This document shows positions 8,724 through 18,400 of a stretch of DNA of 64,000 nt, one piece after another. The notes beneath the pieces were generated by a model that made no database searches, was not told the DNA's origin, and was given only the letters and a program-made list of their open reading frames with translations. The position numbers and the translations under genes are program-made. Position 1 is the stretch's first letter; each line of letters starts with the position of its first letter. Source of the DNA: Pleomorphomonas sp. (lineage in GTDB: Bacteria > Pseudomonadota > Alphaproteobacteria > Rhizobiales > Pleomorphomonadaceae); the NCBI GenBank assembly GCA_030603685.1, contig JAUVXG010000003.1, positions 1 through 64,000 of the forward strand, in the 5' to 3' direction.

Positions 8724-9740
8724 ATGCCAGACGACATGTCCCCCCCGGCAACTCAAGGACCGCTCGCCGTGGCGCTGCTCTACGACGGGCTCTGCACCTT
8801 CGAGTTCGGCATCGTCGCCGAGGTGTTCGGCCTCTATCGGCCGGAGATGGGGCCGGGCTGGTATCGCTTCCGGAGCGCGGCCATCGAGCCCGGCCCGCTT
8901 CGGGCGCACGGCGGTTTCACCCTCACGCCCGACGAGGGGCCGGAGATGATCGATCGGGCCGACATCATCGTCGTGCCCGGCTGGAAGGGCGCCGACGTGC
9001 CGGTGCCGGATGCGCTGTGCGCGCGGCTCAGGGCGGCGCATGGGCGCGGCGCGCGGCTCGTTTCCATCTGCTCGGGCGCCTTCGTGCTGGCGGCGACCGG
9101 CCTTCTCGACGGCGCCACCCTATCCACCCACTGGCGCTATGCAGAGGCGCTGCGGCGGCGCTTTCCGGCGGTGACGGTCGATGCCGCCTCGCTCTATCGC
9201 GAGCATGACGGCGTGTTCACCTCGGCCGGCAGCGCGGCGGGCATCGACCTCCTCATCGAGATCGTGCGGCGGGATTTCGGGGCGGAGGCCGCCAACTCGG
9301 TGGCGCGGCGGCTGGTGGTGCCAGCCCATCGCTCCGGCGGGCAGGCGCAGTTCCTCGAGCGGCCGGTGCCGGCCCGCCCCACCGGCGAGGTGGCGCCGCT
9401 GCTCGACCGGATGCGCGAGACGCTTGGCCGCGACTGGACCACCGAGGCGATGGCCGAGGCGTGCCGGATGAGCCTTCGCACCTTCCTGCGCCGCTTCCAG
9501 GAAGCCACCGGCATGAGCCCCGGCGACTGGCTGATCTCCGAGCGCGTCGAGGCGGCGAAAAGCCTGCTCTCCTCGGGCGATCTCGCCATCGACAGCGTCG
9601 CCGCCGCCGTCGGCTTCGGCAGCGCCCACGCGCTCCGCCATCATTTCCGCAGGAAGGTGGGTCTCACGCCGACGGAATATCGGTCGCGGTTCATGAAGGT
9701 GGAGCGAGGGGTGGGCGAGGTCAGGCCTGTTTCCGTCTAG
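8724..9740 (+). CDS. ftrA: GlxA/FtrA-type AraC family regulator (DJ-1/PfpI domain + HTH)
   Basis: ALLYDGLCTFEFGIVAEVFGL, VSICSGAFVLAATGLLDGATLSTHWRYAEAL, C-terminal AraC HTH; in-frame ATG at 8724; divergent to rhodanese gene. Confidence 0.85.
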   Translation: MPDDMSPPATQGPLAVALLYDGLCTFEFGIVAEVFGLYRPEMGPGWYRFRSAAIEPGPLRAHGGFTLTPDEGPEMIDRADIIVVPGWKGADVPVPDALCARLRAAHGRGARLVSICSGAFVLAATGLLDGATLSTHWRYAEALRRRFPAVTVDAASLYREHDGVFTSAGSAAGIDLLIEIVRRDFGAEAANSVARRLVVPAHRSGGQAQFLERPVPARPTGEVAPLLDRMRETLGRDWTTEAMAEACRMSLRTFLRRFQEATGMSPGDWLISERVEAAKSLLSSGDLAIDSVAAAVGFGSAHALRHHFRRKVGLTPTEYRSRFMKVERGVGEVRPVSV

Positions 9741-10470
9741 CCGGCGCCGGCAAGGACACGGCTTCGGATGGCGCTTGCGAGTCCGGCACCGCCGCGCCGA
9801 GGCGGTGCGCCACCAGTTCCTGAAGGCGCCAGAGGTTGCGGTCGTGGATGCCGAGCTGTTCGAGGTGGGCGACGGTGTTGAAGAGATACTCGGCGCAGGA
9901 TCCGACATGGCCGCAGGCGCGCGCCAGCGTGTCGGCCACCTGTTCCAGGGACTGCTTCTCGACGACATAGCGCCCGGTCGGGCCGACCCAGAAGCACAGC
10001 GTCCGGACCTTCCGCCCGTCGATCAGGCAAGTGATCCAGCGCGCGAAGCGCAGGTTTTCCGGGGTGTCCACCTCGCGCCGCACCAGTTCGGTCAACGCCG
10101 CCAGCCGGTCCTCGTGGCGGACGCGGAAGGCGACGCCCTTGCAGTTGCCGCCGCGCTGCAGGGCCATCATCAGGCCCGGCCGGGACGGGGTTCCGCGCCA
10201 TCGCCGCAGCGGGATGCAAAACGAGCGATGCCAGCCGTGGGCGACGGCGAGCCGCGTTTCCTCGGGCTCGAAAACCGGCTTCCAGATCAGCGAGCCATAG
10301 GCGAAGATCCAGAGCTCGTCGCCCGCTTCGGCGTCGAACCGCGCGGCCGCGGCGGCAAACGCTTCGTCGCCGAGCAGCACCTCGTCCGCTTCCGGCCCAG
10401 GGTCGATCTCGGTTCTCAGGGTTCTGGCGACCAGGTCCTCCGTGAGCGTCATCCGGCGGGCAGGCGGCAT
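9721..10470 (-). CDS. chaC: ChaC-like gamma-glutamylcyclotransferase
   Basis: LWIFAYGSLIWKPVFEPEETRLAVAHGWHRSFCI; start at 10470 preceded by GAGGAG. Confidence 0.9.
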   Translation of the reverse strand: MPPARRMTLTEDLVARTLRTEIDPGPEADEVLLGDEAFAAAAARFDAEAGDELWIFAYGSLIWKPVFEPEETRLAVAHGWHRSFCIPLRRWRGTPSRPGLMMALQRGGNCKGVAFRVRHEDRLAALTELVRREVDTPENLRFARWITCLIDGRKVRTLCFWVGPTGRYVVEKQSLEQVADTLARACGHVGSCAEYLFNTVAHLEQLGIHDRNLWRLQELVAHRLGAAVPDSQAPSEAVSLPAPARRKQA

Positions 10471-10608
10471 GCGGTCTCCTCGTTGCGCGACGGCCCGGTG
10501 GCGCGCCCGTCGCTCCACCAGGTCGATGGCTGCCAATCAGACCCGTTTGCGCGCCGGAGCGCAACGATGGATTTGCCCTTCGCCGCGAAAGGCTTTCCCT
10601 CCTCGCCG

Positions 10609-10821
10609 GGTGGCTCAGCTGGCCGGGTAGCCGGCGGCGGTGAGGGCGGCGCGCAGGGCGGCCTCGCTGGCCGGGCTTTCGACGCTGATCCGGTGGGCGG
10701 CGAGGTCGGCCTCGACCTTGGTGTCGGCGTCGACGCCCTGAAGCGCCTTGGTGACCGAGCGGGCGCAGCCGCCGCAGGCCATGTTGGGAATGGTGAACTG
10801 GTACATCGCGAGGCCTCCTTG
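10609..10821. repeat. Left copy of about 213-bp direct repeat containing copZ
   Basis: Hand alignment to 18668-18880 gives 8 mismatches and no gaps. Confidence 0.93.
10615..10806 (-). CDS. copZ: Copper chaperone, HMA domain (CopZ-like), left copy
   Basis: MYQFTIPNMACGGCARSVTKALQGVDADTKVE; one residue (T/A) different from right copy. Confidence 0.9.
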   Translation of the reverse strand: MYQFTIPNMACGGCARSVTKALQGVDADTKVEADLAAHRISVESPASEAALRAALTAAGYPAS

Positions 10822-10954
10822 TGTTGGCTGCGTTTAGGTCAGGTTGTTTGGATGCAAAAACCGGTTGCAAACCTCGCCCATAGGTAAATGAAGCCGGTTC
10901 CCCCTAGGGTTGATATGCCTTACTAAGGTTGTCGAAATTTGGGGGGACTTTTGC

Positions 10955-13027
10955 GTGACGTCGCTGAGCCGCCCTGCAAACATGGGTGTTACCTTGGAAC
11001 CGGTTGTTTTTCTGGGACTCGTAGCTCGTGACTGGATACTGACCCTCGCTCGCCTGTTAACGGAAGAGTATGTGCCGGGTTTGGTCGCAGCGCTTCTCCT
11101 CGTGGCGCTCGCTATTACGGCTTTGTTGTTTGCCGTCGAAGCTGGGAGACGGTGGTTTGCCCTATGTTGGCTTTCTCGGAAAATTATGGAAGTCGACAGT
11201 GCCGCTGGGCTGAAAGAGAAGGTCGACGAAATCACCGAAAGCGCGCAGCAGCAGCAGGGTAAGGCCGCTCGATCGGTTGCGTTCGCTTGGTCGGAGTATC
11301 GCGAGACCTTTGTTGATCACGACGAGAACGGTGTTTCTGTGCTGCGAAACGCGGTTCGTCCCAGTGCATTCTTCAATGTTGAGGATCTGAGGTTTGGGCC
11401 CGGTTTTTGGCGCGTAGTTCCTAGCCTGTTTGTGCCGTCTGGCCTCTTCCTGACCTTCCTTGGCCTTATATCGGCTCTATCATCTATGGATCTGACGACT
11501 CCGGAAAAGGTGACGGACTCGCTGAAAACTCTTCTTACGATTGCGTCGGCGAAGTTCATTATGTCGTTGACCGGTCTCGCATGTTCTATTCTCTTCACGA
11601 TTGTGCTGCGCATTGGCCTCGGTCGGGTTGAGGCGGCGATCCACCGTTTGTGCGGCGCCATAGAAGACCGGCTGACCTATGTCAGCCTTGAAGCTCTTGC
11701 CGTAGAACAGCTTCGGACAATCCGTGAGCAACGCGACAATTTTCGGCAGCTCGGCATGGAAATGGTTGCCGAGCTTGGGCGTCCGCTGCGCGAGGAACTG
11801 CCAAACGCCATCTCGCAGTCCATTCAGACCGCGATGGGGCCGTTGTTCAAACAAGTCAGCGAACTCGGTACCGACAATATGGGTAACATGGTCAAGGATC
11901 TGTCGGCTCGTTTCAGCGACGATGTGGGGCGGGCATTGTCGCAGGCGAGCGAGCGACTCCTGGCCGCAGGCGACAAGATTACTCAACTCTCTGAACGTAT
12001 GGACGGCAGCTCTGGGCGAATGGGCGAGCAGATGGAGGCGGCCGTTACGCGCATGGCTCAGGCTGTGGATGACCTTCGCGGTGCCATGAGCGCAACTGCA
12101 GAAACAGCCAGCGGTGCTTTGAACGCAGGTACGGATCGCCTGCTGTCCGTCATGTCCGATACGTTGGAAGGCATCCAAAACAATACGGCGATGGGTGCTG
12201 CCTCCATGCAGGAGGCGGCCCGCGAAATGCGCGCGGCGGCGGAAGGCTTCCGTAAGGAACTCGAAACGGCTGCCGCAACCGGAAGCGAGGCGGCAAAAGG
12301 CCGCATGGAGGCTGCGGCTCGGCAGGCAAGCGAGGCCATTGAAGGTACGGCCCAGACGCTTCTTACTTCGTTCGGTGCAACGTCGGCCGAGATCGCCCGT
12401 ATGGCCGACGAGCTGACGACCAAGTCGGCGAATGAGTTGCTGTTGCCGTTGGAACGGACGAGCGAGCGGTTTGCCGGACTGATCGCCAGCCTCGCGGATG
12501 GCACGGCTGGCATGAACCGCCTAACCGACGGCATGCGCTCGACGGCGGAAAGCGTAGAGCGAGCGTCGGGGCAGTTCAAGCAGTCGTCTCAGGATCTTGC
12601 CAGCGCCGCCGGACCAATTCGTGGGAGCGTGGAAGCGATCGAGAGCTCCATGCGACTGCTTGGTCAGAGTACGGAGGCTGCCTCAACCACTGTGGTTCGT
12701 TCTGCCGAGCAGACCGCACAAAGCGCGGCAGACATACTGGCCGCCGCAATGGAAGTGCTCGGTGGCCACAAGAATGCCCTGGAGACGAGTTTGTCCGGCG
12801 CGATTGCCATGCTGGACCGGCTCAAGGAGCAGGGTACACGCTTCGATGAGATCGACGAGAAGCTTGGTGTTGCCTTTGATGCCTATACCAACCGTGTGGA
12901 CGCGGCCGTCAGGACATTGTTCGATCACGTCAAGAAGATGCAGGAAGAGCTCGCTCCGGCGATCGGAACGTTGCGGACTGTGGTGGAAAGTGCCGAACAG
13001 TTCATTCCGCAGAGTGGGAGGCGCTGA
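10955..13027 (+). CDS. zorA: ZorA-like: MotA/TolQ/ExbB-type membrane motor protein with long alpha-helical tail
   Basis: N-terminal TM helices ([76 protein letters not shown]) then about 430 residues of Ala/Glu/Gln-rich helix; GGGGGA SD 8 nt before in-frame GTG 10955 (longer ORF opens at ATG 10910). Confidence 0.9.
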   Translation: MTSLSRPANMGVTLEPVVFLGLVARDWILTLARLLTEEYVPGLVAALLLVALAITALLFAVEAGRRWFALCWLSRKIMEVDSAAGLKEKVDEITESAQQQQGKAARSVAFAWSEYRETFVDHDENGVSVLRNAVRPSAFFNVEDLRFGPGFWRVVPSLFVPSGLFLTFLGLISALSSMDLTTPEKVTDSLKTLLTIASAKFIMSLTGLACSILFTIVLRIGLGRVEAAIHRLCGAIEDRLTYVSLEALAVEQLRTIREQRDNFRQLGMEMVAELGRPLREELPNAISQSIQTAMGPLFKQVSELGTDNMGNMVKDLSARFSDDVGRALSQASERLLAAGDKITQLSERMDGSSGRMGEQMEAAVTRMAQAVDDLRGAMSATAETASGALNAGTDRLLSVMSDTLEGIQNNTAMGAASMQEAAREMRAAAEGFRKELETAAATGSEAAKGRMEAAARQASEAIEGTAQTLLTSFGATSAEIARMADELTTKSANELLLPLERTSERFAGLIASLADGTAGMNRLTDGMRSTAESVERASGQFKQSSQDLASAAGPIRGSVEAIESSMRLLGQSTEAASTTVVRSAEQTAQSAADILAAAMEVLGGHKNALETSLSGAIAMLDRLKEQGTRFDEIDEKLGVAFDAYTNRVDAAVRTLFDHVKKMQEELAPAIGTLRTVVESAEQFIPQSGRR

Positions 13028-14004
13028 TGCGCGCCAGCAGCCGGCGCGCTGAGCGCCACGAAGAGGAGGAAGAGTCCGCCTTCGTGTCGATGACCGACAT
13101 GACCGTCAGCTTTCTGTTCATCGTTATGATCCTGCTGGCCTTTTTTGCTTCTCAACTGCACAACAAGGACACAGTGCCCAAAAGTGCCTACGAGGAGGTG
13201 GTCCGGGAGCGCGATGCTGCCGAAGCGAAAGTGAAAGATCTCCAGCAGCACATCGACCAATTGAAGACGCGCGTTAGTGCTCTTGAGCAGGACCTTGCCC
13301 ACCGGGATGAAGAGATAGCCAAGCTCAAAGCGCAAATTGCCGAGCTGGAGCGACAGCTCGCAGCAATGAAGCCAGAGGACCGTCTTGAAACCTACCTATC
13401 GGCAATCGCCGATCAGCGTCGCCAGATGCTGGAGACGTTGCAGAACCAGCTGAAGATTGATTTTCCCGATTTGCAAGTGATCGTCAGCGCCGAGATGGAT
13501 GCGCTGCGTTTCAAGGGCGATGGGCTATTCCAGAGTGGTTCGAGCGTGTTGGCGCCTGACAAGCAGCGGATCGTCGAGGCTATTGCTGGCAGACTGGATG
13601 AGTTGTTGCCGTGCTTCACTTTTGGTCCAAAGGCAGCTTGGCGCGCTGAGTGCAACCGTGCTGGAGCCGTGATCGAAGCCATACAGATTGAAGGACATAC
13701 GGATTCGACGGGTGACGACAACGCCAACCTGACGCTGTCGACCAACCGCGCTAACGCAACCTTCTTTGCCATGGCTGCGAACCGGCCGGATCTGATTGGC
13801 TTTCTCAATACGCGCAGCCAGCCGGTGTTGTCAGTCGCCGGCTACGGGAAAATGCGGCCTGTCGACGACAACTCAACCAAGGAAGGGCGCGCGACCAACC
13901 GCCGCATCGATCTTCGGATCATCATGTATACGCCTCGATCTGTTGAGGAAATCGAGACGATCCGCGACGAACTCCAGAAGGGTATTGGAGGCAGCGGCCA
14001 ATGA
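13027..14004 (+). CDS. zorB: ZorB-like: MotB/OmpA-type stator and peptidoglycan-binding protein
   Basis: Single TM with membrane-entry Asp (VSMTDMTVSFLFIVMILLAFFASQL), coiled coil, OmpA-like region (IEGHTDSTGDDNANLTLSTNRANA...RATNRRIDLRIIM); TGATG overlap with zorA. Confidence 0.93.
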   Translation: MRASSRRAERHEEEEESAFVSMTDMTVSFLFIVMILLAFFASQLHNKDTVPKSAYEEVVRERDAAEAKVKDLQQHIDQLKTRVSALEQDLAHRDEEIAKLKAQIAELERQLAAMKPEDRLETYLSAIADQRRQMLETLQNQLKIDFPDLQVIVSAEMDALRFKGDGLFQSGSSVLAPDKQRIVEAIAGRLDELLPCFTFGPKAAWRAECNRAGAVIEAIQIEGHTDSTGDDNANLTLSTNRANATFFAMAANRPDLIGFLNTRSQPVLSVAGYGKMRPVDDNSTKEGRATNRRIDLRIIMYTPRSVEEIETIRDELQKGIGGSGQ

Positions 14005-15398
14005 CCACAAACTGGTCCGTAACCGACGGAACGGTTGAACAGCCGCGACAACGTTGGAAGGTGGCGTCGCCTGAGTTCGATGCCCCCCGTTTACCAGACC
14101 CCACACCGTTGCGCGCAGCCAAACAGGCGGTACTCGATCGTTGGCCGGATAAGCTACAGCCCCCGAAAGTCGATTTGGAACGGTTGGTATCCGAGATGCT
14201 TGATCGGGTGAACCGTTGGGATTTCAGTGGCTGGACTATTGCAAAGACACTCGACGCAGCACATGCCTGCTTTGATTCCGAAAGACGAGAGAGGGCGGAT
14301 CTACTGCCTTTGCGGGAATTCTACCGTGACGAGATCATCGCATCGACGAGTGAGAGTTTCCTCAATGGCATGATGTTGGTCTACATCAGCAATTTTGTTC
14401 CTCAAGGGGCTCATACATGCCTGCTCGGGCGTGCACTTTTGTCGGCACGCGACCGACTGGGAGCGCGCTGGGCGAACTTGCTGAGGGCAGTTCCGGACAT
14501 CTTCGATGGACAGTCCGCGCCCCGTCAGATTGCCTACATGATGACGAAGATGCCCGTTCCCTGGATGGACCTGCAACAGATCGGCATTCGCTCGCCGCAC
14601 GCCCCTGGTTTGATGGACCACGCCCATTACGTCTTTGTCGCTTTGGTTTCGCCTGGGTTGCGTAATCAAGGCGAAGTGGACAAGCTGTTGGCTTGGCTGA
14701 AGCCCGAAGGGCAGCAGGTGCGGTCATCCGGCGGCGCCGAAGCCATACAGGCGCTACTGGGGCCGTGGACCAGCAGCGAGCCGCCGGACGCGTTGCGAAA
14801 GAGCTTGGTCGAGCGCCTCACTGATCTCTTCGGAGATCCTCGCATGCACCCAGGGGGAGCGTGGGCGGGAGTCTCACGCGAAGCGCTAGACGTTTTCCTT
14901 CGCTGGATCACCGGCGCAAACATCGACTTCTTCATGGATGTTCTATCGCAAGTCGAAAGCAGCCGCATGTGGGCGCCGCGTCGGCGGTTCTGGATGCAGC
15001 TCTACAAGGAGGGGCGGATCGATGCCGCCTGGGTCGCCTTCTCCGCAAAGGGGTCGCGGTTGGCTCAAAGACTGATGGCACAGCGAGGACGGCGTGGCGG
15101 GCTCGAATTTGGAGAGCAGCTTGCCCGGTTGGATACGTCGCTGCTCATCTTGAAGAGTGGCAACAAGATCATTGTCGAGGGTTCGCATAGCTATCGCATC
15201 CATATCTTCCGTGAGGGAGAGCCGGAAGCGCCTCGGCTATACCTGCGGGGCTATGATTGCGACGAGATCATGCGGAAATCGGATCGGCGCGCCCGTACTC
15301 TAGCCAAGGCACATAACTGCTTGTGTTCTAGAGAGAATTATCCGCCGCGCTGCCCAGGATCCTGCAATTGGCAGGATTGGGTCAATGAACACATATAG
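14001..15398 (+). CDS. zorC: ZorC-like protein (EH_signature-type)
   Basis: 465 aa, ATGA overlap with zorB, between OmpA-like and SNF2 genes as in type I Zorya; SSRMWAPRRRFWMQLYKEGRIDAAWV region; C-terminal Cys cluster. Confidence 0.85.
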   Translation: MTTNWSVTDGTVEQPRQRWKVASPEFDAPRLPDPTPLRAAKQAVLDRWPDKLQPPKVDLERLVSEMLDRVNRWDFSGWTIAKTLDAAHACFDSERRERADLLPLREFYRDEIIASTSESFLNGMMLVYISNFVPQGAHTCLLGRALLSARDRLGARWANLLRAVPDIFDGQSAPRQIAYMMTKMPVPWMDLQQIGIRSPHAPGLMDHAHYVFVALVSPGLRNQGEVDKLLAWLKPEGQQVRSSGGAEAIQALLGPWTSSEPPDALRKSLVERLTDLFGDPRMHPGGAWAGVSREALDVFLRWITGANIDFFMDVLSQVESSRMWAPRRRFWMQLYKEGRIDAAWVAFSAKGSRLAQRLMAQRGRRGGLEFGEQLARLDTSLLILKSGNKIIVEGSHSYRIHIFREGEPEAPRLYLRGYDCDEIMRKSDRRARTLAKAHNCLCSRENYPPRCPGSCNWQDWVNEHI

Positions 15399-15407
15399 GG
15401 GGCTGCG

Positions 15408-18400
15408 ATGGCCTTTGACTTTTCCTTCGATTCGACTGGTGTGACCCTGTCGTTGAAATCCGAAAAGCAGGGCCTGCTTGCCGGTTTGCTTGGGCGTCAT
15501 CGAGCGCGTGACCTGACAAGGCTTTCGCCCGACGATAGGGCTTTGCTCGTTGCCGTTGCTGATCTGAAGGCGCTGGCGGCCGAAAGAGCAGATGCGGGAT
15601 TGCAAATAGGTACCCAGCAGATACGTCTTGCCCATGGGCTGGTTGCGGCAATGGATGGCGCATCTGCTGCGGTTCTTGGCCTCCCTCCTCTGGTGGATCT
15701 GACGCTCTCGACTGACGTCGAGGGTATCGTCGGATCTCCGAACTTCCGTTTGCGTTACCAGTGGATGCGAAATGGGCAATCCGTATCCTGCCGGCGAACC
15801 GGAGCCATTCTGACTGTGGGCGGCAACCCGAAACGCCTGCCGCTTTGGATGATGGAGGCACTGGAAATTGCCGACGGCTTTGCGCCTAGCGATAACCTAG
15901 AAACTCATTGGGCAGCGCTGGGGCGGTTTCGCGAGGCACTCGATCCAGGAGTGTCCGTCGGCGCACCAACACAAGCCGCTCGATCCTCCATGTCTGATTT
16001 TCTGGCTGGGCTGCAGGTCAGAGTCGCAGACCGGTTCTCCATCTCAACTGACGAGACAGGAGATAGCTTCGAAGTTGTGCCGTTTTCCGGCCGGCGTCTT
16101 GAGCGCGAGGGGTACGACGTCGACGCAGTCGTTCCCGAGGCAACAAGCGAGTTGGAAGGCGCCGACCTTGATTTGTTCCAGGCTCGGGTGCGTGACCGGG
16201 GCGCGTTGCCGGCCTATCGACTCGGCACCGGCAGTTATCTTGTCATAGACAAATCTGCTGCCCCAGCACTCGAAGTGATGGCGCGTAAGCGACTGGCGCC
16301 GGTAGAGGAGCGCCGCGCCTTCATTCGCAATCCCCGGGCTGACATTGCTACGGCGATGGAGGCGTTTCTAAGAGAACGCGGCGAGCTGGATGGTTTATCA
16401 CCTGACGCCGAGGAAGAAGCGATTGAGGCGGCGGCGGTCCCGCTCTTTGTTGAAACCGAGGAGTACTCGGAACGGGTGAAGGGTATCAAGGTCTTCGAGA
16501 AAGCAAATCTCGATATTGGGCCAGGCAGCGGAACCACTTGGCTTCCGGAGGTCTTTTCTCAGGCAGTACTGGAGGCAATCGCAAATGCCTCCATCGCTGA
16601 GGTGCGTCAACTGAGCCAACAGGTCGGCGAAGCCGTCGAAAAGGGAGAAACCTCTGTTGATTTTGGCGACGTTGAGGTGCCTGCCGGGCCAGAAGCTAAG
16701 GCCGCGCTCGACGCTGAAGTGCAGCGGCGAGAACTTGATGGCGAAGGAGCGAATGTTGAGGAAGAAGTCGCACCGCGACGAGGACCAATCGTGCTTGATG
16801 CCGAGACAAATTTCGACGATCTTACATACCGAGCAGCTGTGAAACCTCGACAGTCTGCGATCCCGGACGATGTCCCCACGTCAATCAAGACGCCCCTAAA
16901 AGCTCACCAAATCGAGAGCTTCCACTGGCAGGTCGCCGCCTGGAAGGCGGGATTGCCTGGTGTCCTCAATGCCGACGAGCAGGGTCTCGGCAAGACGCTG
17001 CAGACCATTGCTTTCATCGTATGGCTCAAGGCGCAAATGGCGAAGGCAGGTGGTGCCTGTGCTCGCCCGGTTCTGGTCGTCGCGCCAACTTCGCTGTTGC
17101 GAAACTGGGAGAACGAGGTTGAGCAACACGTCGAGCGCCCCGGCTTCGGTTCGATCGTTCGTCTGTACGGTGCTTCCGTTGCTGCGCGGAAGGCCGTTGG
17201 CGCTCGTGGCAAGGACACTGACCGCGGTGAGCAGACGCTCGACCTTAGTTCACTGCAAGAGGCCATCTCTGATGGGCGGGGACATCGCTATTGGGTGCTA
17301 ACCACTTACACGACGTTGACCAACTATCAGCATTCGTTGGCTCGCATACCGTTTTCAGCCGGAGTGTTCGACGAGATTCAGGCGATCAAGAACCCGGATA
17401 GTCTCCGGGCTATCGCGGCTGAGGGCATGAACCTCGACTTTCGCATTGGCCTGACGGGAACGCCTATCGAAAACAGCACGACCGACCTTTGGGCGATCAT
17501 GGACAAAATCGCTCCGGGGTGGCTTGGAAGTCTTCGAGAGTTTCGAGAGAGGTATTCCACGCCTGATGAGACCAACATGCACGAGCTTTATGAGCGGGTT
17601 TTTCAGGAGCAGGGTGGCCTCCCGCCGGTGGCCCTTCGACGCCTAAAGGATGATGTTGCGCGCGATCTGCCCGCCAAGTCGCGGCGACTGCATCCACGCC
17701 TCATGCCAAATCGACAGGCTTCCGTCTATGAGGAAGCGCGTGTCAAGCTTGCAGAAGGCGGCCTCGGGGCAGCCCTAAAAATGCTGCATCATATCCGAGC
17801 GGTGTCGGTCCATCCGGCGCTCGACGCTGATGATGTGGGTGATGACTTCGTCCAGGCATCGGCTCGCCTCAAAGCGACTTTTGACGTCCTGCGCCGGATC
17901 AAGGTAGCCAACGAGAGGGCGCTGGTATTCATCGAACATCGGCAAATGCAGTATCGCTTTATTGAATGGGTAAAGGCCGAGTTCGGCCTAATGCATGTCG
18001 ACCTTATCAATGGCGATACGCCTATTCCTCAGCGGCAGGCGATTGTCGATCGTTTCCAAAGCCATGGCGGTGCCCCCGGTTTTGACCTTTTGGTCCTTGG
18101 TCCCAAAGCAGCTGGTACGGGTCTGACGCTGACTGCAGCGACGCACGTCATCCATTTGTCGCGTTGGTGGAATCCGGCAGTCGAAGAGCAGTGCAACGAT
18201 CGTGTTCATCGCATAGGGCAGACCCAGCCCGTCAGCATACACCTGCCGATGGCTATTCACCCCGGTTATCGGGAAAACTCGTTTGATTGCCTTTTGCACA
18301 GCCTGATGCAACGCAAGCGTCGGCTTGCCGCCGCTGCTCTCTGGCCAATGGGGGACGGGGATGGCGATGTCGCCGCGTTACAACAAGGCCTCGCCACAGA

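Noticed and set aside
10910-14004. Flagellar MotA/MotB stator or Tol-Pal/ExbBD energy-transduction pair
   Set aside because: The long ZorA tail, tight coupling to ZorC/SNF2 helicase genes and absence of flagellar or Tol genes fit Zorya far better
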